Shown: positions 1-6,589 of the stretch, piece by piece
Numbering within the stretch: position 1 is the stretch's first letter
Layout: every line of letters starts with the position of its first letter
Source of the DNA: Bacteroidales bacterium UBA1722
Lineage (GTDB): Bacteria > Bacteroidota > Bacteroidia > Bacteroidales > UBA932
DNA length: 9,510 nucleotides
Reading direction: 5' to 3'
NCBI GenBank assembly: GCA_002317435.1
Contig: DCIQ01000090.1
Span: 1-9,510 of the forward strand
The notes under the pieces: model-generated
The model's input: the letters and a program-made list of their open reading frames with translations, nothing else
Told to the model about the DNA's origin: nothing
Databases searched by the model: none
Position numbers and translations under genes: made by a program

Positions 1-61
1 ATGGCCAAATAAATGCTCACCGATGTTTTTGTTGAACGGCGTCAGTATGTATCCTGAAGTC

Positions 62-302
62 GGACTGCGCCCCGCAGAAGAGTATATTTCCTCCGGGACC
101 TCCCATATTTATGACCCCCGCATCGGCTGCTTCGCAGCCACTTCCCCCTCAGGGGGAAGGGATTCACGCCTCCCGGGCTTCCGTCTTTCTACGAAAGACC
201 CACCCTTACCGGCGGGCCGCTGCAGCGGCCTTTCTCTCTCCGATCCTCCCTCGCCGGGGGCAGCCCTCCGGAAATATACTTCATTCTGCGGGGCTCAGTA
301 TC
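62..302. repeat. Hairpin-rich inverted-repeat element (REP/MITE-like) beside a RAYT gene
   Basis: No credible gene lies in the first 322 bases; this element fills most of them. Its outer arms are an imperfect inverted repeat. Bases 70-79 are the exact reverse complement of 284-293, and 81-91 pair with 270-280. With a one-base gap the match can be stretched outward to about 62 and 302. Between the arms are four self-complementary blocks: 125-139 (6-bp stem, TTC loop), 141-159 (9-bp stem around one base), 183-199 (7-bp stem, 3-base loop) and 215-230 (perfect 16-bp palindrome). The right end lies about 20 to 30 bases beyond the stop codon of the REP-associated transposase. RAYTs are known to act on palindromic REP/BIME-type repeats, so I infer that this is its cognate repeat. 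It could also serve as the transposase gene's transcription stop. Copy number in the genome is unknown. Confidence 0.65.
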
Positions 303-322
303 CAGTGGTCGCTGAGATGAGG

Positions 323-1354
323 TCAGATAATTTCCCGAAGAGACTTGTCTGTAATCCGTAGTATTCTGCTTAACTGCTTCATGGGGACACCGTACCGGCT
401 TTTCAGTTTCGATGCCAGAGAAAGCCGTTCAGAAGTTCCAAGGTCCATGATTCTAGTGACAGAATAGTCTTTCTCAGCCATTTCCAATGTGATGGTTCTG
501 ATTTCTCTATCACTGAGCATAACACGATTATCACCATCAAGACTTTTGTTAATCTCCGGTTCAGACTTTCTGCTCAGCACGAAGAGGTAGTGTCTCTGTG
601 ATGCAAATTTCCGTTCAATACTTTGATGCGATATGTAATTTCCGGGATTAATAAGACCATCCGCCCTAACCATCCATTCCCCAGGGATTTTTTTGTGTGA
701 ACCGATCAGTTTCCTCATTTTCAACTCACCTGTCGAGGAAGCAGGAAACCAATTCCCCTTGGGATTGTCATGAAGATTCATATCCCTCTCCACTGATTGA
801 ATATAAAGACATTCCATAGACCGGTATCCCTGTGACCTGCTCTGAAAACTTGTCCGAATCTTCATCTGGGATAAGTCACCGGACGAGTCCGGGAAGTCAA
901 TGCCTGTTCCACTTTGAGTGTCGTTATAGTCTCCAGAAAAATATAATGCAGCTGAGCTCCACGGATAGCATTCGATACGATATGGGAATCCCGCTACCAT
1001 AGGATTTCGATGAATATAGGCGACAGTCGTCAAAAGGTATTCTATCGTGTCCACTTCTTTCATACTGACATCAAAGGCTCCCATTATTTTTTCGCCTCTA
1101 TGTTTCCTGACCCAAATACCCGTCAGACGCTTGTATTCATTTATGAATTTTCTGGCAGATTCGGCAGAACCGGATATCAGAATGTGAATATGGTTGGACA
1201 TCAAGCAGAACGCGTGAATTTTGACGCCACCTGATACCATTGAACACAAGGCTATCCTGTTCATTCCGGCTATGAATTCGGATTCATCTCTGAATAGAAA
1301 ATCTATTTTACGCCCATCTGAATAGATGTGCCAATATGAATTTTTCCCTGTCAT
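323..1354 (-). CDS. REP-associated tyrosine transposase (RAYT, Y1_Tnp / IS200-like HUH family)
   Basis: A single-strand DNA nuclease/transposase of the Y1 HUH superfamily, 343 residues from the ATG at 1354. The N-terminal half is the Y1_Tnp domain. It opens with a WHIYSDGRK-type strand (residues 8-16), then has the metal-binding HUH motif H55-I-H57 within MSNHIHIL, and the catalytic tyrosine Y113 in YIHRNP, the hallmark motif of RAYTs. Residues ~150-343 form a long C-terminal extension. It ends in a probable helix-turn-helix (about 310-340, GVPMKQLSRILRITDKS) that could read repeat DNA. An in-frame TTG at 1369 would add five residues, but the ATG is preferred because GGGGGGAGAAAT precedes it as a ribosome-binding site. 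The frame is intact, with no sign of decay. RAYTs are usually single-copy chromosomal enzymes that mobilise REP repeats in trans, which fits the hairpin-rich element immediately downstream. Confidence 0.88.
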   Translation of the reverse strand: MTGKNSYWHIYSDGRKIDFLFRDESEFIAGMNRIALCSMVSGGVKIHAFCLMSNHIHILISGSAESARKFINEYKRLTGIWVRKHRGEKIMGAFDVSMKEVDTIEYLLTTVAYIHRNPMVAGFPYRIECYPWSSAALYFSGDYNDTQSGTGIDFPDSSGDLSQMKIRTSFQSRSQGYRSMECLYIQSVERDMNLHDNPKGNWFPASSTGELKMRKLIGSHKKIPGEWMVRADGLINPGNYISHQSIERKFASQRHYLFVLSRKSEPEINKSLDGDNRVMLSDREIRTITLEMAEKDYSVTRIMDLGTSERLSLASKLKSRYGVPMKQLSRILRITDKSLREII

Positions 1355-1369
1355 ATTTCTCCCCCCCAA

Positions 1370-1564
1370 TCAAAGTTTTGAAATTCTGCGCAAGGTATGA
1401 ACTATCTAATTAAAATCATCTGGCATAGCAACATTTTCATAATAAACAGATAATCAGTAAATTCAAAAAAAGAAGCCATGTCCAAACCCCATCCGATAGC
1501 CGGGACCGGACATAACAATACGCTCACAACGCGCTGCAAATAAGCAAATTACTCAAACATCAAC
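1370..1564. other. AT-rich non-coding stretch
   Basis: No convincing ORF on either strand. It must hold the promoter of the minus-strand transposase gene, but I see no clean TTTG / TAnnTTTG pair. The best partial match is the minus-strand TACCTTGC near 1390-1397. Base composition is visibly more AT-rich than the CAZyme genes further right, in keeping with accessory DNA. Confidence 0.4.
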
Positions 1565-1600
1565 ATGCCCAATGATTTTATTGGGCATAATTGCTTTTTT
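1565..1600 (+). terminator. Orphan Rho-independent terminator-like hairpin
   Basis: ATGCCCAAT (1565-1573) pairs perfectly with ATTGGGCAT (1580-1588) around a six-base GATTTT loop, and TTTTTT (1595-1600) follows. The shape is that of an intrinsic terminator reading rightward. No plus-strand gene lies to its left in the window, so it is either left over from a deleted gene or a leader/attenuator structure before the ORF at 1668. Confidence 0.55.
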
Positions 1601-1667
1601 CTGCGAAACAACGGATAGGGGGAGGGATGCCCCTTGAACACGCGAGAGCGAGAAACTCAAAACAGAA

Positions 1668-2171
1668 ATGATCGAATACTTACGCAAAAAGTTAAACATC
1701 ATCACCGAGAACGGTGCTGAACGAAATCTGGCAATCATCAATGATTCCCAAAAGGATTTAGAGAGGTTATTAGCTGACCTTGGCGATCTCCGACACATTA
1801 TTTACGGAGAGCAAATCAAGGAATGGTATAACACCCTGCGGGGAAATCCGCAATTCGGAAACCTTGTCAAGACAGATGATGACAGCTTTGGAATATGCTT
1901 GGATGGGATATGGTGCGGATGCTGGTATAAAGACAATAATGACATGCATCCTTATTGGGGATTCTGGAAGGCCGATTTTACTGAAGAAGAAGTATCTAAG
2001 GTCAAAAAACTGCTTGAAGCATGTGGCATGGCTGACGATGGAAAACAGGAGAATGATTTCATACGGCGGGCAAATACGGATGAAGGCGATCAGGTGTGTT
2101 CAAAGTTCTATTATTCTGCATTAGAACTTGGGTATATTCGCCGCCAAGAAGTTCGTATGACCCCTCATTAA
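1668..2171 (+). CDS. Hypothetical protein, probably a C-terminal fragment of an accessory gene
   Basis: A 167-codon ORF that I do not recognise with confidence. Residues 1-50 are charged and helical, likely a short coiled coil. The frame stays protein-like for about ten codons upstream of the ATG (TRESEKLKTE) back to a TGA at 1635, suggesting that the true N-terminus has been lost. Residues ~65-105 contain a compact aromatic/cysteine segment (FGICLDGIWCGCWYK followed by YWGFW). Residues ~105-120 form another amphipathic helix. The last ~20 residues overlap, on the opposite strand, the start of another gene remnant, so the natural end may be near 2145. A long helix followed by a small alpha/beta tail recalls the C-terminal parts of phage-defence or PD-(D/E)XK-type proteins, but no catalytic motif is visible. 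The ribosome-binding site is weak (AAAACAGAA). It may be expressed or may be a relic. Confidence 0.45.
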   Translation: MIEYLRKKLNIITENGAERNLAIINDSQKDLERLLADLGDLRHIIYGEQIKEWYNTLRGNPQFGNLVKTDDDSFGICLDGIWCGCWYKDNNDMHPYWGFWKADFTEEEVSKVKKLLEACGMADDGKQENDFIRRANTDEGDQVCSKFYYSALELGYIRRQEVRMTPH

Positions 2172-2280
2172 AAGCATAAGAGGCCTCCTCTACATAGGCA
2201 TCTCCCACGTAGATCTGACCATCATTTTTCTCGATATAAATTGGCATCACACCATTTTGATTAATATTTCTTTCCTCCAT
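2059..2280 (-). pseudogene. N-terminal remnant of a Bacteroidales conflict/NTPase-type protein
   Basis: The minus-strand ORF from the ATG at 2280 encodes 73 residues (an in-frame GTG at 2289 would add three). The first ~45 read NINQNGVMPIYIEKNDGQ, then an IYVGDAYVEE and FNEGSYELL segment. I associate this pattern (INQ-G-x-x-x-YIEKN-G-x-I, then a SYELL segment) with the extreme N-termini of large Bacteroidetes NTPase/STAND-like conflict proteins; that link is from memory. After about residue 44 (near base 2150) the frame runs antisense through the plus-strand ORF and stops at 2059, with composition that no longer looks selected. I therefore read it as a 5' stump of a longer gene cut off by a rearrangement near 2140-2160. 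A short intact protein is possible but less likely. Confidence 0.42.
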
Positions 2281-2337
2281 AATAATCACTTATCACACTA
2301 AGGCGACACATCACATTGTTCAATATAACATCTATCT

Positions 2338-2355
2338 ATGATAATACTGTATCAT
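2338..2355. repeat. Small inverted repeat downstream of the ATPase gene
   Basis: ATGATA (2338-2343) and TATCAT (2350-2355) are exact inverted copies six bases apart. The site lies between the ATPase stop codon and the start of the minus-strand remnant. With no T-run it is a poor terminator. It could be a relic operator of the gene that once began at 2280. Confidence 0.25.
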
Positions 2356-2385
2356 AAACCCTCCAGCCTCCATCTTATATTGGTT

Positions 2386-3660
2386 TCAGTCTTTCAGACA
2401 TCCTATAGGCACCACATAGACTCCATCTTCACGTCTATAGGCATACGTCCCCACGCCGACCAGCACCATCATGAACGATGGCGCCTTCATTCGTTCCGTA
2501 TCAATTTTCCCGGCCAGCCTCAAAAGCGATTCTGAACCTTCATCAACCAGTTCATCACCACCCAGCTTGATTTCCACCAATCCGTATCGACCATCCCTCA
2601 AGTGTATTACAGCATCGCACTCCAAGCCGTTTTTGTCCCGGAAATGATGCACCTTTCCGTTCAATACTTCCGCATATACTCTCAGATCACGCACTGCCAA
2701 CGTCTCGAAAACCAGCCCGAAGGTATTCAAATCATTTACAAGATCCTGAGGGCCGATTCCGAGTGCTGCGGTGGCTATCGACGGATCGGTAAAATACCGC
2801 GTATCACCCGTCCTGATCGCAGTCTTGCTCCTGAGATTCGGATTCCAAGCCTCGCTATCCTCTATCACAAAAATCTCCTTTAACGCTTTAATGTATGAGG
2901 ATATTGTATCTTCCGACAACGAATCAGACTCATTTGCCTCCAGATCAGCACGAATCGTTCCGAACGAAGCCTGACTTCCCTGATTTCTTGCCAGAGAGCG
3001 TAACAGACGATGAACACGTACCGGGTCACGTTCCACACCGTCAACCTTCGAAATATCACGCTTCTCTATCGCCTCGATATAATCAAATGCCTGGTCCAAC
3101 GCGACATCCCGGTCCATATCGACAGCAAGAGGCCATCCGCCGCGACATATCAGGAAAGCAACATCCTCAATATCCATTCTGTTTATGCCACCGATCTGAT
3201 CAGGTGCTGTAAACAGCCCGGCAAGCGAAACTTCTCCTGTTGATTCCTGCGACTCCCAGAGGCTCATAGGACGCATCTTAAGCCATCCGATACGTCCGGT
3301 CCCGGAATGTATTACTTTGCTCATATCTGCAGGGACAGAAGATCCCGTCAAGACAAACTGACCCAACGGACCATGGTCACATTCAAAACGCACACTATCC
3401 CACAGTTGAGGAGCGATCTGCCACTCATCAATAAGACGCGGAGCCTCTCCTCTCAACAGCAATTTCGGGTTCAGCGATGACATCTTGATGTTCTGCTCCA
3501 CCATTCCTGTCTGAGACATATAGAGTATGCTCTTAGCGATCTGTTCTGCCGTAGTGGTCTTACCACACCATTTGGCTCCCTCAATGAGTACAGCTCCCTT
3601 ACCTGCCAACTTCCGCTGTAGCAACCCATCTGCTATCCTTTTCCTATATACTTTTTCCAT
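2386..3660 (-). CDS. AAA_14 / DUF4143 family ATP-binding protein
   Basis: A 424-residue P-loop ATPase of the AAA_14-DUF4143 type, full length for the family. Residues 28-36 (GAKWCGKTT) form the Walker A loop. LIDEW (76-80, D78/E79) is Walker B, and FVLTGSS (102-108) is the sensor strand. The second half (~190-424) is the DUF4143 region. It has helical winged-helix-like content and then a restriction-nuclease-like core with E347, D349 and the E363-I-K365 pair in LVEIKLG, the arrangement seen in PD-(D/E)XK-like folds. The cellular role of the family is unsettled; members are abundant in variable regions of Bacteroidetes and archaea, and a role in stress or conflict is inferred. AAGGTG about eight bases before the ATG is a fair ribosome-binding site. 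Four 23-bp repeats lie just upstream and may be its control region. It appears to be a single-gene unit. Confidence 0.88.
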   Translation of the reverse strand: MEKVYRKRIADGLLQRKLAGKGAVLIEGAKWCGKTTTAEQIAKSILYMSQTGMVEQNIKMSSLNPKLLLRGEAPRLIDEWQIAPQLWDSVRFECDHGPLGQFVLTGSSVPADMSKVIHSGTGRIGWLKMRPMSLWESQESTGEVSLAGLFTAPDQIGGINRMDIEDVAFLICRGGWPLAVDMDRDVALDQAFDYIEAIEKRDISKVDGVERDPVRVHRLLRSLARNQGSQASFGTIRADLEANESDSLSEDTISSYIKALKEIFVIEDSEAWNPNLRSKTAIRTGDTRYFTDPSIATAALGIGPQDLVNDLNTFGLVFETLAVRDLRVYAEVLNGKVHHFRDKNGLECDAVIHLRDGRYGLVEIKLGGDELVDEGSESLLRLAGKIDTERMKAPSFMMVLVGVGTYAYRREDGVYVVPIGCLKD

Positions 3661-3684
3661 ATCGCATCACCTTTATAGCTACAA

Positions 3685-3692
3685 CAAAAATA
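3685..3692 (-). promoter_or_regulatory. Putative -7 box for the ATPase gene
   Basis: On the minus strand these bases read TATTTTTG, matching the Bacteroidetes TAnnTTTG consensus, 24 bases before the start codon at 3660. No good TTTG -33 box is seen at the usual distance. That position falls inside the first of the 23-bp repeats, which may mean an activator-dependent or autoregulated promoter. Confidence 0.4.
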
Positions 3693-3705
3693 CAAATATT
3701 TTATC

Positions 3706-3797
3706 TCATTCACCCATTCGGCCAAGAATCGTTCACCCGTTTGACCAAAAATCATTCACCCATTCGGCCAAGAATCGTTCACCCGTTTGGCCATTTT
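3706..3797. repeat. Four tandem 23-bp repeats (two 46-bp higher-order units)
   Basis: Units start at 3706, 3729, 3752 and 3775. Units 1 and 3 are identical. Units 2 and 4 are identical up to base 15, and unit 4 diverges at its last bases. The shared pattern is TCRTTCACCCRTTYGRCCAA followed by an A-rich tail. Alternation makes a 46-bp period. The array occupies most of the gap between the phosphoesterase stop codon (3805) and the ATPase start (3660), and its right-hand neighbour ends only eight bases away. A 23-bp spacing is close to two helical turns, so identical faces would repeat along one side of DNA. That suits a multi-site operator, but recombination-prone simple tandem duplication is the minimal explanation. 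Confidence 0.9.
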
Positions 3798-3804
3798 TCA
3801 TTCC

Positions 3805-5391
3805 TCACTGCCGGTCGATGACGAACGTCCCCTGTCGTGAACGCGGCCTCCACCAGAGGACTGACGGATCTCCCTCTTCGGGGTCGTCATTATCGGTAAA
3901 TCCGATATTCAGGAGGAACTTGCCATCCTTTATATTCTTCAGGGGAAGTCTGAACACTGCCGATTCCGGCTCGAACGATTCTTCATATTTTCTGTCGCCG
4001 CTTTCCACATAGACGGTCACACGGTCGAGGGCGCGGATGTCATCATGAGTGCGGACGGTGACTGCCAGAGCCTTGCCGATGAGCTCGACATCGAACTCGA
4101 ACCAACCGTCATCGATACCGTGCCAGTCCCAGCTCTCACTGATATCATAGTGGTCCTTACTTTCTATCGTCAGTTTTCCGCCTTTGGAGATATGACGGAC
4201 ATAATCGGTCAGAATGTTCAGCTTTCCGTCAACCTTCTGTTCCGTGCCCTTCAAATTATATGAACAGCTCATCCGGGCATTGATTTTTCCGGGTTCGATA
4301 CCGGCAGGGTTTTTCACCGTCACCTTATAAGTCTTTTCGCTTTCAGAAGTGACGACGCCTTCGATATGGGGCTGAGAAAATTCGAGAGCGCTGTCCTCGG
4401 GAAATGAAACTCCGAAAGACATCCGTTCCCGGAAAGGATTCTTCACGACCAGTTCGATGTCAAATTCTTCAGGAGCCTGACTGTCCAGCATTATGTAGGG
4501 TGCGCTGACGTACCTGCCGGAAGCCATCCACATCACCGTCGGCATAGTGTTCTTGTCCACGATGTCATTCGGAACCAGCGAGCCTATGGGGATATTGGCG
4601 ATGGCGGGCTTTCCATCCCGCGCTGAAACCATCATTATGTGGTCATATTCACCCATAAGCTGCCCCCGGCGCTCCGAATCGCCTCCGGCTGTAGCCAATA
4701 TGAAATGGTCCATTCCGTCCCTCTGTTCATAATAGTACGTATGGGTATGTCCGCTGAAGACTGTGTACTGATGCCCTTGGAGCATCGGAGCGATGTACTC
4801 GTATCCGCCGTGATTCTGAGGAGCCCATAGCGGAGAGTGCATGAACACATAGATATGCCTTCCGTTCCATCCTTCGAGGATGCCCTTGAAATACTCGACT
4901 TGCGCATCCGACACGCTCCTTCCGCCGTGTTCTTCAGAATCCAGGACCAGAAAGAGGTCGGGACCTATCGAAAAGCTGTAGTATGTAACTCCGAAACGGC
5001 TCTTGAAATCTTCTGTCTGGAGTTGGTTCGTGAGATCATGGTTCCCGCCCACCAGAAAGAACGGAGCATCCAGTGCCTTCAGTCTGCCGAGAATATCATT
5101 CCAGTCCCTTTCGCAATACTTCACGTCAGTGAAATATCCGCCGATGAGGTCCCCCACGTTGATGACGAAATCGGGAGCCAGCCTGTTGATATCCCGGATG
5201 GCCTGTTCGAAGACGCCTATATCGTCCCCGCCCGTCTTGTCCGGAAGGACTATGAATTTATAATCGTCCCCACTGATATGCGGGATGCCGGTCCAGGGTT
5301 TCTTCTCCGTATCGAGAGCAGTCGAAAATGCCTGCGCAGAGGCGCTGAATGAGATCAGGGCCAGTGCCAAAATATTTATCAGTCGTTTCAT
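3805..5391 (-). CDS. Secreted calcineurin-like metallophosphoesterase with C-terminal CBM9-like domain
   Basis: A 528-residue exported phosphoesterase. Residues 1-21 are a signal peptide with a probable cut after SAQA. The catalytic domain (~44-275) carries the expected metal ligands: GDL at 80-82, GGNHD at 115-119, H185 in FMHSPLW, and H215/H217 in SGHTHT. Motif I, normally D-x-H, reads D51-K-T-G-G, a variant I associate with the DRTGG-type subgroup of bacterial phosphoesterases. Residues ~300-400 look like an Ig-type beta domain. Residues ~410-528 contain FRLPLKN, then GFTDNDD and SVLWW, resembling family-9 carbohydrate-binding modules; this assignment is inferred. It starts 18 bases after the GH130 stop on the same strand, so the two are very likely co-transcribed. 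Together they suggest removal of phosphate or phosphodiester groups from a glycan before or after trimming. The substrate is unknown. Confidence 0.85.
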   Translation of the reverse strand: MKRLINILALALISFSASAQAFSTALDTEKKPWTGIPHISGDDYKFIVLPDKTGGDDIGVFEQAIRDINRLAPDFVINVGDLIGGYFTDVKYCERDWNDILGRLKALDAPFFLVGGNHDLTNQLQTEDFKSRFGVTYYSFSIGPDLFLVLDSEEHGGRSVSDAQVEYFKGILEGWNGRHIYVFMHSPLWAPQNHGGYEYIAPMLQGHQYTVFSGHTHTYYYEQRDGMDHFILATAGGDSERRGQLMGEYDHIMMVSARDGKPAIANIPIGSLVPNDIVDKNTMPTVMWMASGRYVSAPYIMLDSQAPEEFDIELVVKNPFRERMSFGVSFPEDSALEFSQPHIEGVVTSESEKTYKVTVKNPAGIEPGKINARMSCSYNLKGTEQKVDGKLNILTDYVRHISKGGKLTIESKDHYDISESWDWHGIDDGWFEFDVELIGKALAVTVRTHDDIRALDRVTVYVESGDRKYEESFEPESAVFRLPLKNIKDGKFLLNIGFTDNDDPEEGDPSVLWWRPRSRQGTFVIDRQ

Positions 5392-5409
5392 AGCAGATTG
5401 TTTGCTGTC

Positions 5410-6498
5410 TTACTTGTCCGCACAAACCGCTACGCCCACCATCGAATCGGCGCAGCCGTAATAGAGATACCAGTTCCCGTGACAGTGTACCAGTCCTTCG
5501 CAGAATACGGTGCCGTCCACATACTGGCCGGTCTTCTCGAAGGGAAGTTCCGGCTTGAAGAACGGTTCATCCAAGCGGGCGAGCACCCTGGCCGGATTCT
5601 CTTCATCAAATAAGACCTGACCGGCTGAATATGCACCGGTCTCCTCACTCTTTCCGTTGTATATCAAGACAATACCGTCCTCGGTATGTACGGCGGGAGG
5701 GCCACATTCGGTAAGGCTGCTGTCGAACATACCTTCACGGGGGAGCACGACCTTGAGTATATCACCGTTTTCATCCGTCATCGGCGTCCAGTGAATCAGG
5801 TCTTCCGAGGTGGCCGGGTTGATGAATTCCTCTCCCCAGTACATCAGATATTTCCCGTCGAACTTATCGATGACCAGATCACCTTTTTCATCAAGTCTGG
5901 TGACGATGGAGGCGGACTTGGTCCAGTCGTCATCCAGAATACCTCCGAGCTGTCCCTTGAATACAGGTCCGTGTTTTTCCCAGTTCTTCAGGTCCCGTGA
6001 CGTAGCGGCACACAGACGGGCCACCTTATGGTTCCAGGAAGTGTAGAGCATCACATACAGGCCGTCTTCGGTCTTCGCCACCCGGGGGTCCTCGATTCCT
6101 CCGGGATTATCAAGTTCGGCCCATTGATCATCGGCCGGATAGAGAACCGGTTCCGGGGCGATGCTCATGGTGATTCCGTCCGTGGTCTCGGCATAACCTA
6201 TTCTCGAACAGCGGGAGCCTACACCCGTGGCGCTGTTGTCTTCACTTCTGAAGAGAATGCAGATCTTTCCGTCACAGGTGGTGGCGGCAGGATTGAAGGT
6301 GTCACTTTCACTCCATCGGACAGTGTCGTTACTCATGGGGCAGAAGAATACGGCCGATGTATCGGGTTTGATTACGGCGTCGGCGACAGGCCTGCTGAAA
6401 GGTCCCAACATCCAGCTGTCGGATACTTCGACAGAAGAGCAGGAAGAGAAGATGAAGGCGGATAAAACGGCTGTCGCGAATAATGCATAATGTTTCAT
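5410..6498 (-). CDS. Lipoprotein glycoside hydrolase/phosphorylase family 130 (GH130)
   Basis: A 362-residue five-bladed beta-propeller enzyme of the GH130 type. The N-terminus is a lipoprotein signal with Cys20 after FSS, so it should be anchored in the periplasm or on the outer membrane. Family landmarks are FNPAAT (68-73), LFRSED (82-87), SRIGYA (98-103), the GGIEDPRV block (133-140, whose D137 is the likely general acid), LTECGPPAV, and a terminal YYGCADS segment. GH130 enzymes act on beta-mannosides, either as phosphorylases or as hydrolases such as beta-1,2-mannosidases. The choice depends on phosphate-binding residues that I cannot assign by eye. An exported lipoprotein favours hydrolysis, since phosphorylases are usually cytoplasmic. 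First gene of a two-gene operon with the phosphoesterase. The ATG at 6498 is chosen because it gives an intact lipoprotein signal. Confidence 0.85.
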   Translation of the reverse strand: MKHYALFATAVLSAFIFSSCSSVEVSDSWMLGPFSRPVADAVIKPDTSAVFFCPMSNDTVRWSESDTFNPAATTCDGKICILFRSEDNSATGVGSRCSRIGYAETTDGITMSIAPEPVLYPADDQWAELDNPGGIEDPRVAKTEDGLYVMLYTSWNHKVARLCAATSRDLKNWEKHGPVFKGQLGGILDDDWTKSASIVTRLDEKGDLVIDKFDGKYLMYWGEEFINPATSEDLIHWTPMTDENGDILKVVLPREGMFDSSLTECGPPAVHTEDGIVLIYNGKSEETGAYSAGQVLFDEENPARVLARLDEPFFKPELPFEKTGQYVDGTVFCEGLVHCHGNWYLYYGCADSMVGVAVCADK

Positions 6499-6520
6499 AC
6501 GGCAGGAGAAAATATTTCTG

Positions 6521-6528
6521 CAAAAATA
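6521..6528 (-). promoter_or_regulatory. Putative -7 box for the GH130-phosphoesterase operon
   Basis: The minus strand reads TATTTTTG, a full match to the Bacteroidetes TAnnTTTG box, 22 bases upstream of the GH130 start codon. The best -33 candidate (TTTC near 6552-6555) is at slightly long spacing and lies inside one arm of the inverted repeat at 6545-6587. Confidence 0.5.
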
Positions 6529-6544
6529 CGTGATTTATCGTTTA

Positions 6545-6587
6545 TTCGGATGAAACGTTCCGCAGCCCCTTTTTGTTTTCATCCGAA
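6545..6587. promoter_or_regulatory. 11-bp inverted repeat in the divergent intergenic region (candidate operator)
   Basis: TTCGGATGAAA (6545-6555) is the exact reverse complement of TTTCATCCGAA (6577-6587), with 21 bases between. It sits between the GH130 -7 box and the hipBA promoter and covers the probable -33 zone of the former. Two half-sites about 32 bp centre to centre (three helical turns) suit a dimeric regulator. A hairpin role is possible but the loop is long. Confidence 0.45.
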
Positions 6588-6589
6588 CT

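Noticed and set aside
23..361. Overlapping short plus-strand ORFs in the first 360 bases
   Set aside because: They run through the hairpin-rich repeat element and are proline/serine-rich translations of palindromes, not proteins.
1010..1234. A 74-codon plus-strand ORF inside the transposase gene
   Set aside because: It is antisense to the HUH and tyrosine motifs of the transposase, and nothing supports it as a gene.
1355..1369. TTG start for the transposase
   Set aside because: The G-rich Shine-Dalgarno-like stretch falls just before the ATG at 1354, and the family's N-terminal strand begins right after that ATG.
3706..3797. CRISPR array
   Set aside because: The 23-bp units are directly abutting with no unique spacers, and no cas gene is near.
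4837..5352. A 171-codon plus-strand ORF
   Set aside because: It lies wholly inside the phosphoesterase gene on the opposite strand, across its catalytic motifs, and has no recognisable domain.
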